Below are positions 44,879-53,734 of a stretch of DNA of 64,000 nt, one piece after another. The position numbers and the translations under genes are program-made. Numbering within the stretch: position 1 is the first letter of the stretch; each line of letters opens with the position of its first letter. The notes beneath the pieces are model-generated. The model saw nothing but the letters and a program-made list of their open reading frames with translations. It did no database searches and was not told the DNA's origin. Location of the stretch: positions 496,001 through 560,000 of the forward strand of contig NZ_PYMB01000003.1 in NCBI RefSeq assembly GCF_003026455.1, written 5' to 3'. Source of the stretch: Photobacterium rosenbergii. Lineage in GTDB: Bacteria; Pseudomonadota; Gammaproteobacteria; Enterobacterales; Vibrionaceae.

Positions 44879-45483
44879 ACAGATATGCGATCAAAGTGAT
44901 CCGCTGGCCGCTCACTACCTTTTCTGCATTGCCTGATAAGCTAGGCATTACCGCTAATCAGGTCACATTAGCAGGGTTTGTGATTGGTTTGTTTGCCCTC
45001 CCCGCCTTGGCACTGGAGGCTTACAGTTGGGCATTGGGCTTTATTATCATCAACCGGATCTTCGACGGTCTGGATGGGGCTATCGCTCGCCGGCAAGGTA
45101 TCACCGACTGTGGCGGTTTCCTTGATATCACCTTGGATTTTCTTTTTTATTCTATGGTGCCGTTCGGTTTTGTATTAGCCAACCCCGAAGCCAATGCTGT
45201 CGCGGGCGCTTTCCTCATTTTCTCATTTATCGGTACCGGTTCCAGCTTTCTTAGCTTTGCCATCATGGCTGGCAAACGTAACATTGAAAGCCCGGTGTAT
45301 AAGCAAAAATCACTTTACTATATTGGTGGTTTGACAGAAGGGACTGAAACTATTGCTTGTTTTGTTCTGTTCTGCCTATTCCCTGCCCACTTCGCGACTA
45401 TCGCCTGGGTATTCGGTACGCTGTGCTGGGTAACAACAACGACACGAATCTGGGCTGGGTATCATACGCTCAAAGAAGTGTAG
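44872..45483 (+). CDS. ynjF: CDP-alcohol phosphatidyltransferase family protein YnjF
   Basis: This 203-residue integral membrane enzyme has the CDP-alcohol phosphotransferase signature: D65, D68-G69, A72-R73, G81, D85 and D89. It should join a CDP-activated group (usually CDP-diacylglycerol) to an alcohol. The substrate is not known for E. coli YnjF. It closes the ynjA-fusion-ynjBCD-ynjF operon; the E. coli rhodanese gene ynjE is missing here. The start at ATG 44872 overlaps ynjD. Confidence 0.9.
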   Translation: MLDRYAIKVIRWPLTTFSALPDKLGITANQVTLAGFVIGLFALPALALEAYSWALGFIIINRIFDGLDGAIARRQGITDCGGFLDITLDFLFYSMVPFGFVLANPEANAVAGAFLIFSFIGTGSSFLSFAIMAGKRNIESPVYKQKSLYYIGGLTEGTETIACFVLFCLFPAHFATIAWVFGTLCWVTTTTRIWAGYHTLKEV

Positions 45484-45946
45484 CCTGACAATTGATGACG
45501 GCAGCTGACAATGTATTAGCTGCCTCATTTTACAATTTACGATATTTTCCTCCGGCAAACTTTTTTCTCTTTACAATTTATTGTTCATAAAGCGAGCACC
45601 TCTACAAAGCCTACCTCCCGACAGCAACATATCAAACAGCGTTTCACCCCATCTTTTGTAAACCTTTCATTACAGTCAATGTACAGCATAAATAACCTCA
45701 CCTATTCACAATTAACTTATTTTCTTTCGCGAATTATTCGTCAACTATTCACCTTGAGATTAAAACAAAGCCAAAAACATTCACCAAAACTGTAAATCAA
45801 GCTGCACGCTAAACACCTTCCAATCACTTCTCATAAAATGATAATCACTAGTATTTGGAAAAGCCTCTAGGTACAGTTGCCATGTACCCGGCAATAGCAA
45901 TCACTATTCAGACGCCATTAAAAAACATTAATAACTGAGAAAGTAT
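45484..45946. other. Intergenic region between ynjF and katA
   Basis: About 460 bases with no supported gene. It contains a hairpin GGCAGCT/AGCTGCC at 45500-45524 that may end the ynj operon (short T tract) and a Fur-like box near 45834. The katA promoter should lie in the right part. Confidence 0.5.
45834..45852. promoter_or_regulatory. Fur-like box upstream of katA
   Basis: TAAAATGATAATCACTAGT matches 14 of 19 Fur consensus positions, about 95 bases before the katA ATG. Confidence 0.45.
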
Positions 45947-47389
45947 ATGAACAAAAAATTAACCACTGCCGCTGGTTGTCCAGTTGCGCATAACCAAAAT
46001 GTCATGACTGCTGGCCCACGAGGCCCACAGCTGCTGCAAGATGTTTGGTTCTTGGAGAAGTTGGCTCACTTTGACCGTGAAGTCATTCCTGAGCGCCGCA
46101 TGCACGCCAAAGGCTCTGCTGCTTACGGTACGTTTACTGTTACAAAGGACATTACCAAGTACACCCGCGCTAAGCTTTTCTCTGAGATTGGCAAAAAGAC
46201 TGAGCTATTCTGTCGCTTCACCACGGTAACTGGTGAACGCGGTGCTGCTGATGCTGAGCGTGATATTCGCGGTTTTGCCCTGAAATTCTACACAGAAGAA
46301 GGTAACTGGGATCTAGTAGGTAACAACACGCCGGTCTTCTTCCTACGTGACCCGCTAAAATTCCCGGACCTAAACCACGCAGTTAAGCGTGATCCGCGTA
46401 CTAATATGCGTAGCGGCGTTAACAACTGGGATTTCTGGACGTCACTACCTGAAGCATTCCACCAGGTAACAATCGTAATGAGTGATCGCGGTATCCCTGC
46501 GACATACCGCCACATGAACGGCTACGGCTCTCATACATTCAGCTTCATCAACTCTGACAATGAGCGTTTCTGGTGTAAGTTCCACTTCAAAACGCAGCAG
46601 GGCATCAAGAACCTGACTAACGAAGAAGCGGAAGCAATCATTGGTAAAGACCGTGAAAGCCACCAGCGCGATCTGCTTGAGTCTATCGACAATGGCGATT
46701 TCCCTAAATGGACCATGTACGTTCAGATCATGCCGGAGCTAGAAGCAGACGAAGTTAACTTTAACCCGTTTGACCTAACCAAAGTATGGTCACAGAAAGA
46801 CTACCCACTGATCGAAGTGGGCGAGTTCGAACTAAACCGTAACCCAGAGAACTACTTTGCAGAAGTTGAGCAGTCTGCATTCAACCCAGCAGCTATAGTT
46901 CCTGGTATCGGTTTCTCTCCTGATAAAATGCTTCAGGGCCGCCTATTTGCTTACGGCGATGCGCAGCGTTACCGCTTGGGTGTTAACCACCACCAGATCC
47001 CGGTAAATGCCCCACGTTGCCCAGTGCACAGCTACCACCGTGACGGTGCGATGCGTGTAGATGGTAACTTCGGTTCGACTATCGGTTATGAACCTAACTA
47101 CCACAAAGAGTGGGCAGAACAGCCAGATTACTCTGAGCCACCACTGCGCATCAAAGGCCAGGCCGATAACCACGATCACCGTGAAGACGAAGATTACTTC
47201 ACACAAGGTGGCGATCTATTCCGCCTGATGAACGAAGAGCAGCGCCAGACACTACTAAACAATACAGCGGGTGCCCTACAGGGCGTGCCAGACTTCATTG
47301 TTGAGCGTCACCTTAAGCACTGTTACCTAGCTGATGAAGCCTATGGTGCAGGTCTAGAAGCGGCGATAAAAGCGCTGAAAGAAGACTAA
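45947..47389 (+). CDS. katA: Monofunctional haem catalase
   Basis: This 480-residue small-subunit catalase has the distal histidine in [10 protein letters not shown] (His53), the active Asn in [11 protein letters not shown] and the proximal tyrosine in [14 protein letters not shown]. It lacks the flavodoxin-like extension of large catalases and begins at the cytoplasmic start [17 protein letters not shown]. It removes hydrogen peroxide. It is monocistronic, followed by a terminator. A Fur-like box upstream suggests iron or haem-linked control. Confidence 0.96.
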   Translation: MNKKLTTAAGCPVAHNQNVMTAGPRGPQLLQDVWFLEKLAHFDREVIPERRMHAKGSAAYGTFTVTKDITKYTRAKLFSEIGKKTELFCRFTTVTGERGAADAERDIRGFALKFYTEEGNWDLVGNNTPVFFLRDPLKFPDLNHAVKRDPRTNMRSGVNNWDFWTSLPEAFHQVTIVMSDRGIPATYRHMNGYGSHTFSFINSDNERFWCKFHFKTQQGIKNLTNEEAEAIIGKDRESHQRDLLESIDNGDFPKWTMYVQIMPELEADEVNFNPFDLTKVWSQKDYPLIEVGEFELNRNPENYFAEVEQSAFNPAAIVPGIGFSPDKMLQGRLFAYGDAQRYRLGVNHHQIPVNAPRCPVHSYHRDGAMRVDGNFGSTIGYEPNYHKEWAEQPDYSEPPLRIKGQADNHDHREDEDYFTQGGDLFRLMNEEQRQTLLNNTAGALQGVPDFIVERHLKHCYLADEAYGAGLEAAIKALKED

Positions 47390-47463
47390 CCATGATGGGT
47401 TCGCTGAGTGTTCTCAGGCTACTTAGTGTCGACTGGCTAGTCATCTACTACTAAGCGATAAAT

Positions 47464-47498
47464 AAAAAACCGCTACCTTTGGGTAGCGGTTTCTTTTA
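47464..47498. terminator. Bidirectional terminator between katA and melB-like gene
   Basis: AAACCGCTACC and GGTAGCGGTTT with a tttg loop, A bases before and TCTTTT after. Confidence 0.88.
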
Positions 47499-47525
47499 CT
47501 GAATTAACCTTTGTACTTATGAGCT

Positions 47526-48896
47526 TTAAGCCTGAACAGGTTTTGCATCAACCATATCTGCTTCAACATCATCTTTATTAAAGCCATCGTGCAAGCGGTA
47601 GTAACGCTGGTAAACAAAACCACTCACAGCCATAAGGATTGCTGGCAGACCAACCATCATAAAGTGAAGACCCATAATGGTATCAGCCGTCTGCTCGACA
47701 TTTGGTACATAACCCACAACAGACAAGCCCACACCCACAATGAAACCACCCGCTGCACCTGCAAACTTAACTAGCATGGTCTGGACCGAGAAGATAACAC
47801 TCTCACTGCGACGACCTGTTTTGTACTCACCGTAGTCAACCACATCAGCAAGCATCACAGTCTGAAGTGCGTTGGCAATGCCCACACCGAACTTGATTGC
47901 AGCACCGGCAAGGCCAATTAGGAATGCGTTGCCCGGGAACATTACGCCCATCACAAGCAGGACAATACAAGACAGAATCGGGAAGCCACATGCCATTTGC
48001 CATAGATGCTTACGAGGTAACTTAGCCGCGATGCGAGGGAACAAGAACACACCTGCAACTTCCGCCGCACCAGCAACCATCATGTAGACCGGGAACAATT
48101 CAGGGTTACCCAGTGCGTAAGAGAAGTAGTAGATTGCAAAGCCACCTACAAGCAGGTTAGCAATCTGGAATGACAGTACGGTACCGATCAACGCTTTAAG
48201 TTGGTCGTTCTTACCGATAATCACCAATACATCTTTGAAGCTAAATTTCTCTGCCGGCTTGGCGTTGGCTGGCGCTGCTTTCTCTTTAACATTACGGGCA
48301 ATCAGGAATGCACTCATCACGAACAGAACAGCAATCAGCATTGCAACGTTGAAGAAGCCGTCACCTTGGTTGCCTTCACCCAGCACACCAACAATGTGCA
48401 GGCCATAAGTACCCGTGATAAACCATGCAAGGCTTGCAAACAAACGCGGCCATACCACTAATTTCTCACGCTCTTGGCGCTCACTTGAAAGCGCAGGGAT
48501 CATTGACCAGTATGGGATATCCATAATGGTATAAGTCAGGCCCCAAAGGATGTATGCGGCAGCAGCATAAAGGTACAGGGCTGGGCCTTCAAACATATGG
48601 GTACTGAACAAGCCAACCAATACGATAGCGTTAAGTAGCGTACCAATGACAATCCATGGGCGGAACTTACCGAACTTAGAACGGGTGTTATCAACAATCA
48701 CCCCCATCATAGGGTCAGTAACCGCATCAATAATTCGGGCTGCAAGGAAGATCGTACCCACAAAGGCAGCAGACAGGCCCGCTACATCCGTGAAGTAGAA
48801 CATCAGGAAGATGTAAATTGGTGCACACGCGAAATCTTTACCGAGTGCGCCAAGACCATATGATAACTTGGTTTGTAGTGTGATTTTGTCAGACAT
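47526..48896 (-). CDS. melB: MelB-type sugar:cation symporter (GPH family)
   Basis: This 456-residue, 12-helix transporter is close to E. coli MelB: TKLSYGLGALGKDFACAPIY at the N-terminus, RIIDAVTDPMMG (cation-site aspartates), KFRPWIVIGTL, YILWGLTYTIMDIPYWSMIPAL and DVVDYGEYKTGRRSESV. It should import melibiose or a related alpha-galactoside with Na+ or H+. The next gene on the strand is a GH36 alpha-galactosidase. A perfect LacI-type palindrome and a CRP-like site lie upstream. Confidence 0.88.
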   Translation of the reverse strand: MSDKITLQTKLSYGLGALGKDFACAPIYIFLMFYFTDVAGLSAAFVGTIFLAARIIDAVTDPMMGVIVDNTRSKFGKFRPWIVIGTLLNAIVLVGLFSTHMFEGPALYLYAAAAYILWGLTYTIMDIPYWSMIPALSSERQEREKLVVWPRLFASLAWFITGTYGLHIVGVLGEGNQGDGFFNVAMLIAVLFVMSAFLIARNVKEKAAPANAKPAEKFSFKDVLVIIGKNDQLKALIGTVLSFQIANLLVGGFAIYYFSYALGNPELFPVYMMVAGAAEVAGVFLFPRIAAKLPRKHLWQMACGFPILSCIVLLVMGVMFPGNAFLIGLAGAAIKFGVGIANALQTVMLADVVDYGEYKTGRRSESVIFSVQTMLVKFAGAAGGFIVGVGLSVVGYVPNVEQTADTIMGLHFMMVGLPAILMAVSGFVYQRYYRLHDGFNKDDVEADMVDAKPVQA

Positions 48897-49038
48897 GTTT
48901 TATCCTTCAGTCTGTTCCACACCCCTTCCCTAACTAAAAGGGTGCGTACAGCATTTATTTAATTTTTTGTATCCGTCAAGCTCTGGGCTCAAAAGGTATA
49001 TTAAGGATCTACAGAAGGATAACTGTGATCTAAGCCCC

Positions 49039-49062
49039 ACCCATGGAAACGTTTCCATGGGT
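49039..49062. promoter_or_regulatory. LacI-family operator, perfect 24-bp palindrome, upstream of the melB-like gene
   Basis: A completely symmetrical 24-bp site centred on GGAAACGTTTCC. The same core recurs at 51404 and 62616. Confidence 0.88.
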
Positions 49063-49080
49063 TCCATGAATAGAATGCCA

Positions 49081-49100
49081 AAGTGCGATTTTGATCACTT
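49081..49100. promoter_or_regulatory. CRP-like site upstream of the melB-like gene
   Basis: AAGTGCGATTTTGATCACTT matches 8 of 10 positions of TGTGA-N6-TCACA. It lies just upstream of the palindromic operator relative to the gene. Confidence 0.55.
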
Positions 49101-49149
49101 AACACACCGTAGCAGCAAAAAATAGCGATATAACATACTGCAAAAGGAT

Positions 49150-49178
49150 AAAAAAATGGGACCTATAAGGTCCCATTA
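49150..49178 (-). terminator. Intrinsic terminator after the alpha-galactosidase gene
   Basis: On the minus strand AATGGGACC, five-base loop, GGTCCCATT, then T bases; 27 bases past the stop. Confidence 0.92.
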
Positions 49179-49204
49179 TATCAGTTAGATTTTACTAACG
49201 AGGA

Positions 49205-51328
49205 TTACTCAGCAATTAACCTAATTAGAATCGCACTCTCGGCATCGAGGATAGGCATCGCTAACCCAGCCTTGTGACACCACTCCCCGCTCAAAGACAC
49301 GGGTTGCTTCGTCCATGCAGGCTGTTGGTTCACCAAGCCTTCATGGAAGTTAACTGGATGATCAAGCACGGATATCTTATAGACTTTGCTGGCATCCAGT
49401 TCAGGGATCCTCAACGCACCACTCAAGGAGTTTGTCGGCATAGCTAACTGGGCCACCATCACCAATGCCTCATTGCCATCTTGGCTGATCACCGCCTTGG
49501 CTAACTGGCCATCACTGTCGTCAACCGGGATACGTACCGATTTGCCGCTATGAAGCAAACTTCGGAACTCCTTATGCAGCTTGATATAACGCTCAAAGCC
49601 AGCCTTTTCTTCAGCCCCCTCCCTCACCGGATCTAGCTCGATACCCATATGGCCAAACAATGCTGTTAAACCACGAAAACGGATATCATGGGTACGACGG
49701 GTACTGTGGCAATGGCGCGCACCGATATGGCTTCCCATCACTTCTGGTGGGAAGAAATAGCTAAAACCTCGCTGGATCTGTTGTCGTTCCAACGCATCAT
49801 TGTTGTCTGACGTCCAGAAACGATGGGTCCGCTTAAGCACCTCGTAATCAATCCGGCCGCCACCAGCAGCACATGACTCAATTTCAACCTCAGGATGGCG
49901 CTCACGGATCTTTTCGACTAATTCATAGTAACGCTTGACCTGATTGTTACCTGCAGCCCGGCCCTGATGGCCCGGTTGGACAATCTCACGGTTCATGTCC
50001 CACTTGATGTAAGCGATATTAAGGGTCGATAAAAAGTGATCGAGCCTTGCCAATAAGTATTCAAAAGCATCATCATTTTGCAGGTTTATCGCATACTGAT
50101 TACGGCCCGTTGGCTGCTCATACCCATCGACAGCAAGCAACCATTCTGGGTGAGTACGGTATAAATCAGAGTCCTTGTTAATCATCTCCGGCTCAAACCA
50201 CAATCCGAATTCCATGCCCAATTCGTTCACATGGTTTACGATGCCCTCAAGCCCGTTAGGATACTTGGCTTCATCAAGATACCAATCACCCAAAGCCGCT
50301 TTGTCGCCATTACGCCCTTTGAACCAACCATCATCAATAATAAAGCGCTCAACGCCCATTTTTGCTGATTCTGTCGCCATCTCTTTGATGTAATCAGGAT
50401 CATGATCAAAATAGATCCCCTCCCACGTATTGAGGTGGATAGGACGGGCTTTCTCACTGATTTGTGGGGCTAAAATAGACTCACGCACATGACCGTGAAA
50501 CTGCTGGCTCATCCGGTTCAACCCATTGGCACTATGTGTGGCATACAGGACAGGCGTGACTAAACTTTCCCCCGGTTGTAGTGACATCTCGCCCGGCAGG
50601 TACAACGCTTCGGCCTGAACAACCCGACGCCCGTCAGCCTTAACGTCAACCCGCATACGGTGGTTACCACTCCACGCTAAATGGAAGCCCCAGACATCAC
50701 CATCACACTCGCCAAACCCTTTGGTACCTGCAATGAAGGCCGGATAATGTTCATGTGACGTACGGCCACGGCGATTCTCTTGCTGGTAGCCACCTTGCAG
50801 CAGAGGTTGGCGTACTTGCTGGAACTCTTTTACCCAACGGCCATAATAGGTGAGAAGCTCATTGGCACGCTCTGGCAAAGGAAGCGTATTGGCCAGACGG
50901 TTCACCTGATACTCCCCGTCGCCAGTATTGGTCAGAGTCTGCTTGATTTGGATAACATCGTTGCTATCAACTTCCAGATGCACTACTAATGACAGACCAG
51001 CAATAAGGTCCTGATTTTCCACAATCAGGCTCCCACCCTCATGATGAACTGAAGTAATGCTAAATGCTGGCGACCAATGTTGCCCATTGCGGTGGCCTTC
51101 AAGCGCCGGACTACCAAAGAGGCCCCGCGCAAGTTCTGGGTGCAATGAAACAGGCACATCATTATCTAACCGGCCATAAGGGACTGGGCGTTTCAAGGCA
51201 ATATCTGCCCCTTGGGGTAGCTCGGCTAATGCTTCTCCCCAGTAAATCACTTCAGCGATTTCTCCAATCTCGACGATCATTTCAGACTGTCGACCTTTCA
51301 GACGAATGATTTGCTTATCCATTGTCAT
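49205..51328 (-). CDS. Alpha-galactosidase, glycoside hydrolase family 36
   Basis: This 707-residue enzyme hydrolyses terminal alpha-1,6-galactose from melibiose, raffinose and related sugars. An N-terminal beta-sandwich is followed by a (beta/alpha)8 barrel. The catalytic nucleophile is in YIKWDMNRE (Asp444) and the acid/base in RFWTSDNNDALER (Asp508). DDGWFKGRN and CAAGGGRIDYEVL are also GH36 hallmarks. It has no signal peptide, so it acts on sugars imported whole. The start at ATG 51328 has AGGA four bases upstream; an ATG two codons later is possible. It is related to Aga/RafA and not to the GH4 enzyme MelA. Confidence 0.94.
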   Translation of the reverse strand: MTMDKQIIRLKGRQSEMIVEIGEIAEVIYWGEALAELPQGADIALKRPVPYGRLDNDVPVSLHPELARGLFGSPALEGHRNGQHWSPAFSITSVHHEGGSLIVENQDLIAGLSLVVHLEVDSNDVIQIKQTLTNTGDGEYQVNRLANTLPLPERANELLTYYGRWVKEFQQVRQPLLQGGYQQENRRGRTSHEHYPAFIAGTKGFGECDGDVWGFHLAWSGNHRMRVDVKADGRRVVQAEALYLPGEMSLQPGESLVTPVLYATHSANGLNRMSQQFHGHVRESILAPQISEKARPIHLNTWEGIYFDHDPDYIKEMATESAKMGVERFIIDDGWFKGRNGDKAALGDWYLDEAKYPNGLEGIVNHVNELGMEFGLWFEPEMINKDSDLYRTHPEWLLAVDGYEQPTGRNQYAINLQNDDAFEYLLARLDHFLSTLNIAYIKWDMNREIVQPGHQGRAAGNNQVKRYYELVEKIRERHPEVEIESCAAGGGRIDYEVLKRTHRFWTSDNNDALERQQIQRGFSYFFPPEVMGSHIGARHCHSTRRTHDIRFRGLTALFGHMGIELDPVREGAEEKAGFERYIKLHKEFRSLLHSGKSVRIPVDDSDGQLAKAVISQDGNEALVMVAQLAMPTNSLSGALRIPELDASKVYKISVLDHPVNFHEGLVNQQPAWTKQPVSLSGEWCHKAGLAMPILDAESAILIRLIAE

Positions 51329-51403
51329 GGTTTCCTATTAAGCATGAAATTTCACCTGATCATAATGAAATACCCAGTAGATACTGTGAGCCAACCCGCA
51401 CAC

Positions 51404-51417
51404 TGGAAACGTTTCCA
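51404..51417. promoter_or_regulatory. LacI-family operator upstream of the alpha-galactosidase gene
   Basis: TGGAAACGTTTCCA is a perfect palindrome with the same core as at 49039, 76 bases before the start codon. A TGTGA half-site of CRP lies at 51385. Confidence 0.85.
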
Positions 51418-51605
51418 TTTAAAGTCAGATCTGAATATACGTTTTACGTAAGATAATGCTTCTAAACAGAAAGGCATCTCAGTGCGAGAAAAGAGATCAG
51501 GAATAGTACGGGATCTGACGTGACCCCGTAACTCGGTGAGCATTCAAATATCTTTAGCCCAGTAGCAGAAGTCCTGAAAGTTAAACTATGCGCGTTAAAT
51601 CTGGG

Positions 51606-51806
51606 CTAATAGGTTGAAGAAGCCTTGTCCTTCTTTTCTGAAGCTTGCTTCTTCATTTCGTTGCATTCAGTTATCAGAACATGTTTGTGGATAAGCTTGC
51701 CATCGATCACACAAGGAGGGCTAGGAATACCACCACTGCCAGAGCCACCAGCCTGAACAGAAACACTGAACAACATGATACCTAGCAAACCAATTAGCTT
51801 TTTCAT
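51606..51806 (-). CDS. Small secreted protein of unknown function
   Basis: This 66-residue protein has signal peptide MKKLIGLLGIMLFSVSVQA. It is followed by a glycine/serine segment (GGSGSGGIPSPP), two cysteines 16 residues apart (PPCVID and ITECNEM) and a Lys/Ser-rich tail. The mature 47 residues could be held by one disulfide. AGGA precedes the ATG at 51806. It lies between the alpha-galactosidase operator and a MipA-like gene. No family is recognised. Confidence 0.6.
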   Translation of the reverse strand: MKKLIGLLGIMLFSVSVQAGGSGSGGIPSPPCVIDGKLIHKHVLITECNEMKKQASEKKDKASSTY

Positions 51807-51852
51807 GTTAGGGTCCTACAAATGTAAAAAGGCACTTATAAGGATAGATGAC

Positions 51853-52599
51853 TTAAAACCGATAGGCCGCCCCAACACTAAACTTCCAACCAAGATCATT
51901 TTGCACCAGTGGGCTGTTGCTATCGTGGTATTCCAGTTCCAGCTTAGAAACGCCCAGAATATGTCGGCTTATATCATAGAGCGCTGTAAAACCGCCTTTG
52001 TAGACCCATGTATCATCAGCTTCGAATGCCGACAATCCAGAAGCACTGGCCTCGTTGGCAGAAACACTATAGATGTGTTGGGAGAGCTTATCATCACGGT
52101 AATTCAGCTCGACATAAGGGGCAATGGTCAGCTTATCCAAGGGGGTATCAAAAGCCCTACCTAAATGTAGTTGTAGTTCATAACCATTGTGCTTATCGGT
52201 CACATCATGCAAATAGGTTAGCCTTGCCCCTACTGTGCCAAGGGTAAGCCCCAATTCCCCACTACTGTCCCTGTTTTCTATGCCACTTGGAATATCGGTG
52301 AAGTCATCAGATACTTCTGACAAGCGTATGTTGCCAGAAAGGCCAAACCAAGGCGTCAGGGCTAAGTTGGCCAAGCTACCGTCAATGAAGCCATAGTCAC
52401 TTTGATGGAAGATATAAGGTTTCACGCTGAACTCACTACCATCACTGGAAAAGACCGACTCCCCTATCGCTGCTCCTGCCCCCAAAAATGTGTAATGTTT
52501 ATATTTTTCCTGAGGCTGAAAAATTTCTTGTGAATTGGCTGCTGCCGACGAAACCAATACCCCAAAACCTGCAATCAACAATACCGCTGAGTTATGCAT
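51853..52599 (-). CDS. MipA/OmpV-like outer-membrane protein
   Basis: This 248-residue secreted protein has a signal peptide (MHNSAVLLIAGFGVLVSSAAA) and a series of beta-strands (YTFLGAGAAIGESVF, VGARLTYLHDV, YELQLHLGRAF), ending GWKFSVGAAYRF. It resembles the MipA/OmpV family of barrel proteins. I use ATG 52599, with AGGAG seven bases upstream, not the in-frame ATG 12 codons earlier. It may bring sugars or other solutes through the outer membrane, but that is inference from its position near sugar genes. Confidence 0.75.
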   Translation of the reverse strand: MHNSAVLLIAGFGVLVSSAAANSQEIFQPQEKYKHYTFLGAGAAIGESVFSSDGSEFSVKPYIFHQSDYGFIDGSLANLALTPWFGLSGNIRLSEVSDDFTDIPSGIENRDSSGELGLTLGTVGARLTYLHDVTDKHNGYELQLHLGRAFDTPLDKLTIAPYVELNYRDDKLSQHIYSVSANEASASGLSAFEADDTWVYKGGFTALYDISRHILGVSKLELEYHDSNSPLVQNDLGWKFSVGAAYRF

Positions 52600-53098
52600 A
52601 GCGCTTCTCCTCTTTAAAGTAAGTAGAAACGCCATTGCCGATATTTATTTCAAAATACCTAAAAACAATTCACCTAATGCCAGCCAAAATCATTCATTTT
52701 CATATTTAGATAACCGTAAACGCTGGGTTAATCTCACTTATATACGGGAAGATTATTCTTTCCGGTTGGTATACTCCGAACGAGCAAAACCATAATAAAC
52801 AATTGAAAATATTAGTTAAAAAACACATCCCCATAGTAAACCAAAGCAAAAATCACCAGCAAGATCGTCATCATATTGACGAATTTACCTTATAAAATCA
52901 GAAATATATCTCTGCCTTGACAATTATTGTCACTCACCTTTAAAGCCATGCAAAACATACAGACAACTCTATATTGGTGTATGAACTGCCTAAGCTTCAA
53001 ACTTTAGCGACAGTTATCACACCTTCACTGTTCGAATGTGCATTAATGCTATGAGATTGATATTTTCTAACCTGCTGACAATGAAGTAGGTTCCAAAA
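52600..53098. other. Intergenic region between the MipA-like gene and uhpA
   Basis: About 500 AT-rich bases with divergent promoters expected. TGACAATTATTGTCA at 52918-52932 is a perfect palindrome about a central T and is a candidate operator. No coding sequence is supported. Confidence 0.5.
52918..52932. promoter_or_regulatory. Palindromic site upstream of uhpA
   Basis: TGACAATTATTGTCA is symmetrical about a central T, 166 bases before the uhpA start. TTGACA within it could also be a -35 element. The regulator is unknown. Confidence 0.4.
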
Positions 53099-53734
53099 AT
53101 GATTACTGTCACTTTAGTCGATGACCACATTGTGGTTCGTTCGGGCTTTGCACAATTACTCTCTATAGAGCCTGATATTCAAGTGCATAGCGAATACAGC
53201 AACGCTAAAGAGGCATTGCGTGGACTTTCAGAAACAGCAGTCGATGTAGCAGTTATTGATATTTCAATGCCTGATGAAAGTGGTCTGATATTACTGGAAA
53301 AACTGCGTAAGAAGCACCCCGATTTCAAGGCGATTATTCTCAGTATCTACGATTCTGCTTCTTTTGTTAGCAAAGCCATTGATGCAGGAGCTTATGGCTA
53401 CCTTTCCAAACGCTGTGGCCCGAGCGAACTTGTCACAGCGATTCGTACCGTTGCAAATGGTGACAGGTACCTCTGCGCTGATGCGCTAGTTAATTTAAGC
53501 AATGCATCTGCCGGACCCGATGTGCTGCATGATCTCACCAAGCGCGAGCGGGAAGTGTTCGACCATTTGATTTTGGGAAAAGATGTCAAAGAAATCGGTA
53601 GTGAGCTCTTTATCAGCCATAAAACAATTCATGTTCACCGGGCGAATATTCTTAGCAAGCTTGGGCTTTCCAACAATGTCGATTTAATTCGTTTCGCCCT
53701 GCACCACAAATTGCTCAATGATGAGCCAGTATGA
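53099..53734 (+). CDS. uhpA: Response regulator UhpA (NarL/LuxR family)
   Basis: This 211-residue regulator activates hexose-phosphate uptake genes when phosphorylated by UhpB. Receiver residues are D8, D9, phospho-acceptor D54 (VIDISMPDESG) and K104 (YLSKRC). The LuxR-type helix-turn-helix spans about 143-205 (LTKREREVFDHL, VKEIGSELFISHKTIHVHRANI). It begins MITVTLVDDHIVVRSGFAQLL, nearly the same as E. coli UhpA. It overlaps uhpB by ATGA. Confidence 0.94.
   Translation: MITVTLVDDHIVVRSGFAQLLSIEPDIQVHSEYSNAKEALRGLSETAVDVAVIDISMPDESGLILLEKLRKKHPDFKAIILSIYDSASFVSKAIDAGAYGYLSKRCGPSELVTAIRTVANGDRYLCADALVNLSNASAGPDVLHDLTKREREVFDHLILGKDVKEIGSELFISHKTIHVHRANILSKLGLSNNVDLIRFALHHKLLNDEPV

Larger units (their letters stand above)
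48897..49204. promoter_or_regulatory. melB-like promoter region
   Basis: About 310 bases contain the melB-like promoter (leftwards), a 24-bp palindromic operator, a CRP-like site and the alpha-galactosidase terminator. Confidence 0.7.

Noticed and set aside
47392..47454. Twenty-codon frame (MMGSLSVLRLLSVDWLVIYY) after katA
   Set aside because: It has no ribosome binding site, sits inside the katA 3' region before the terminator and resembles no known peptide.
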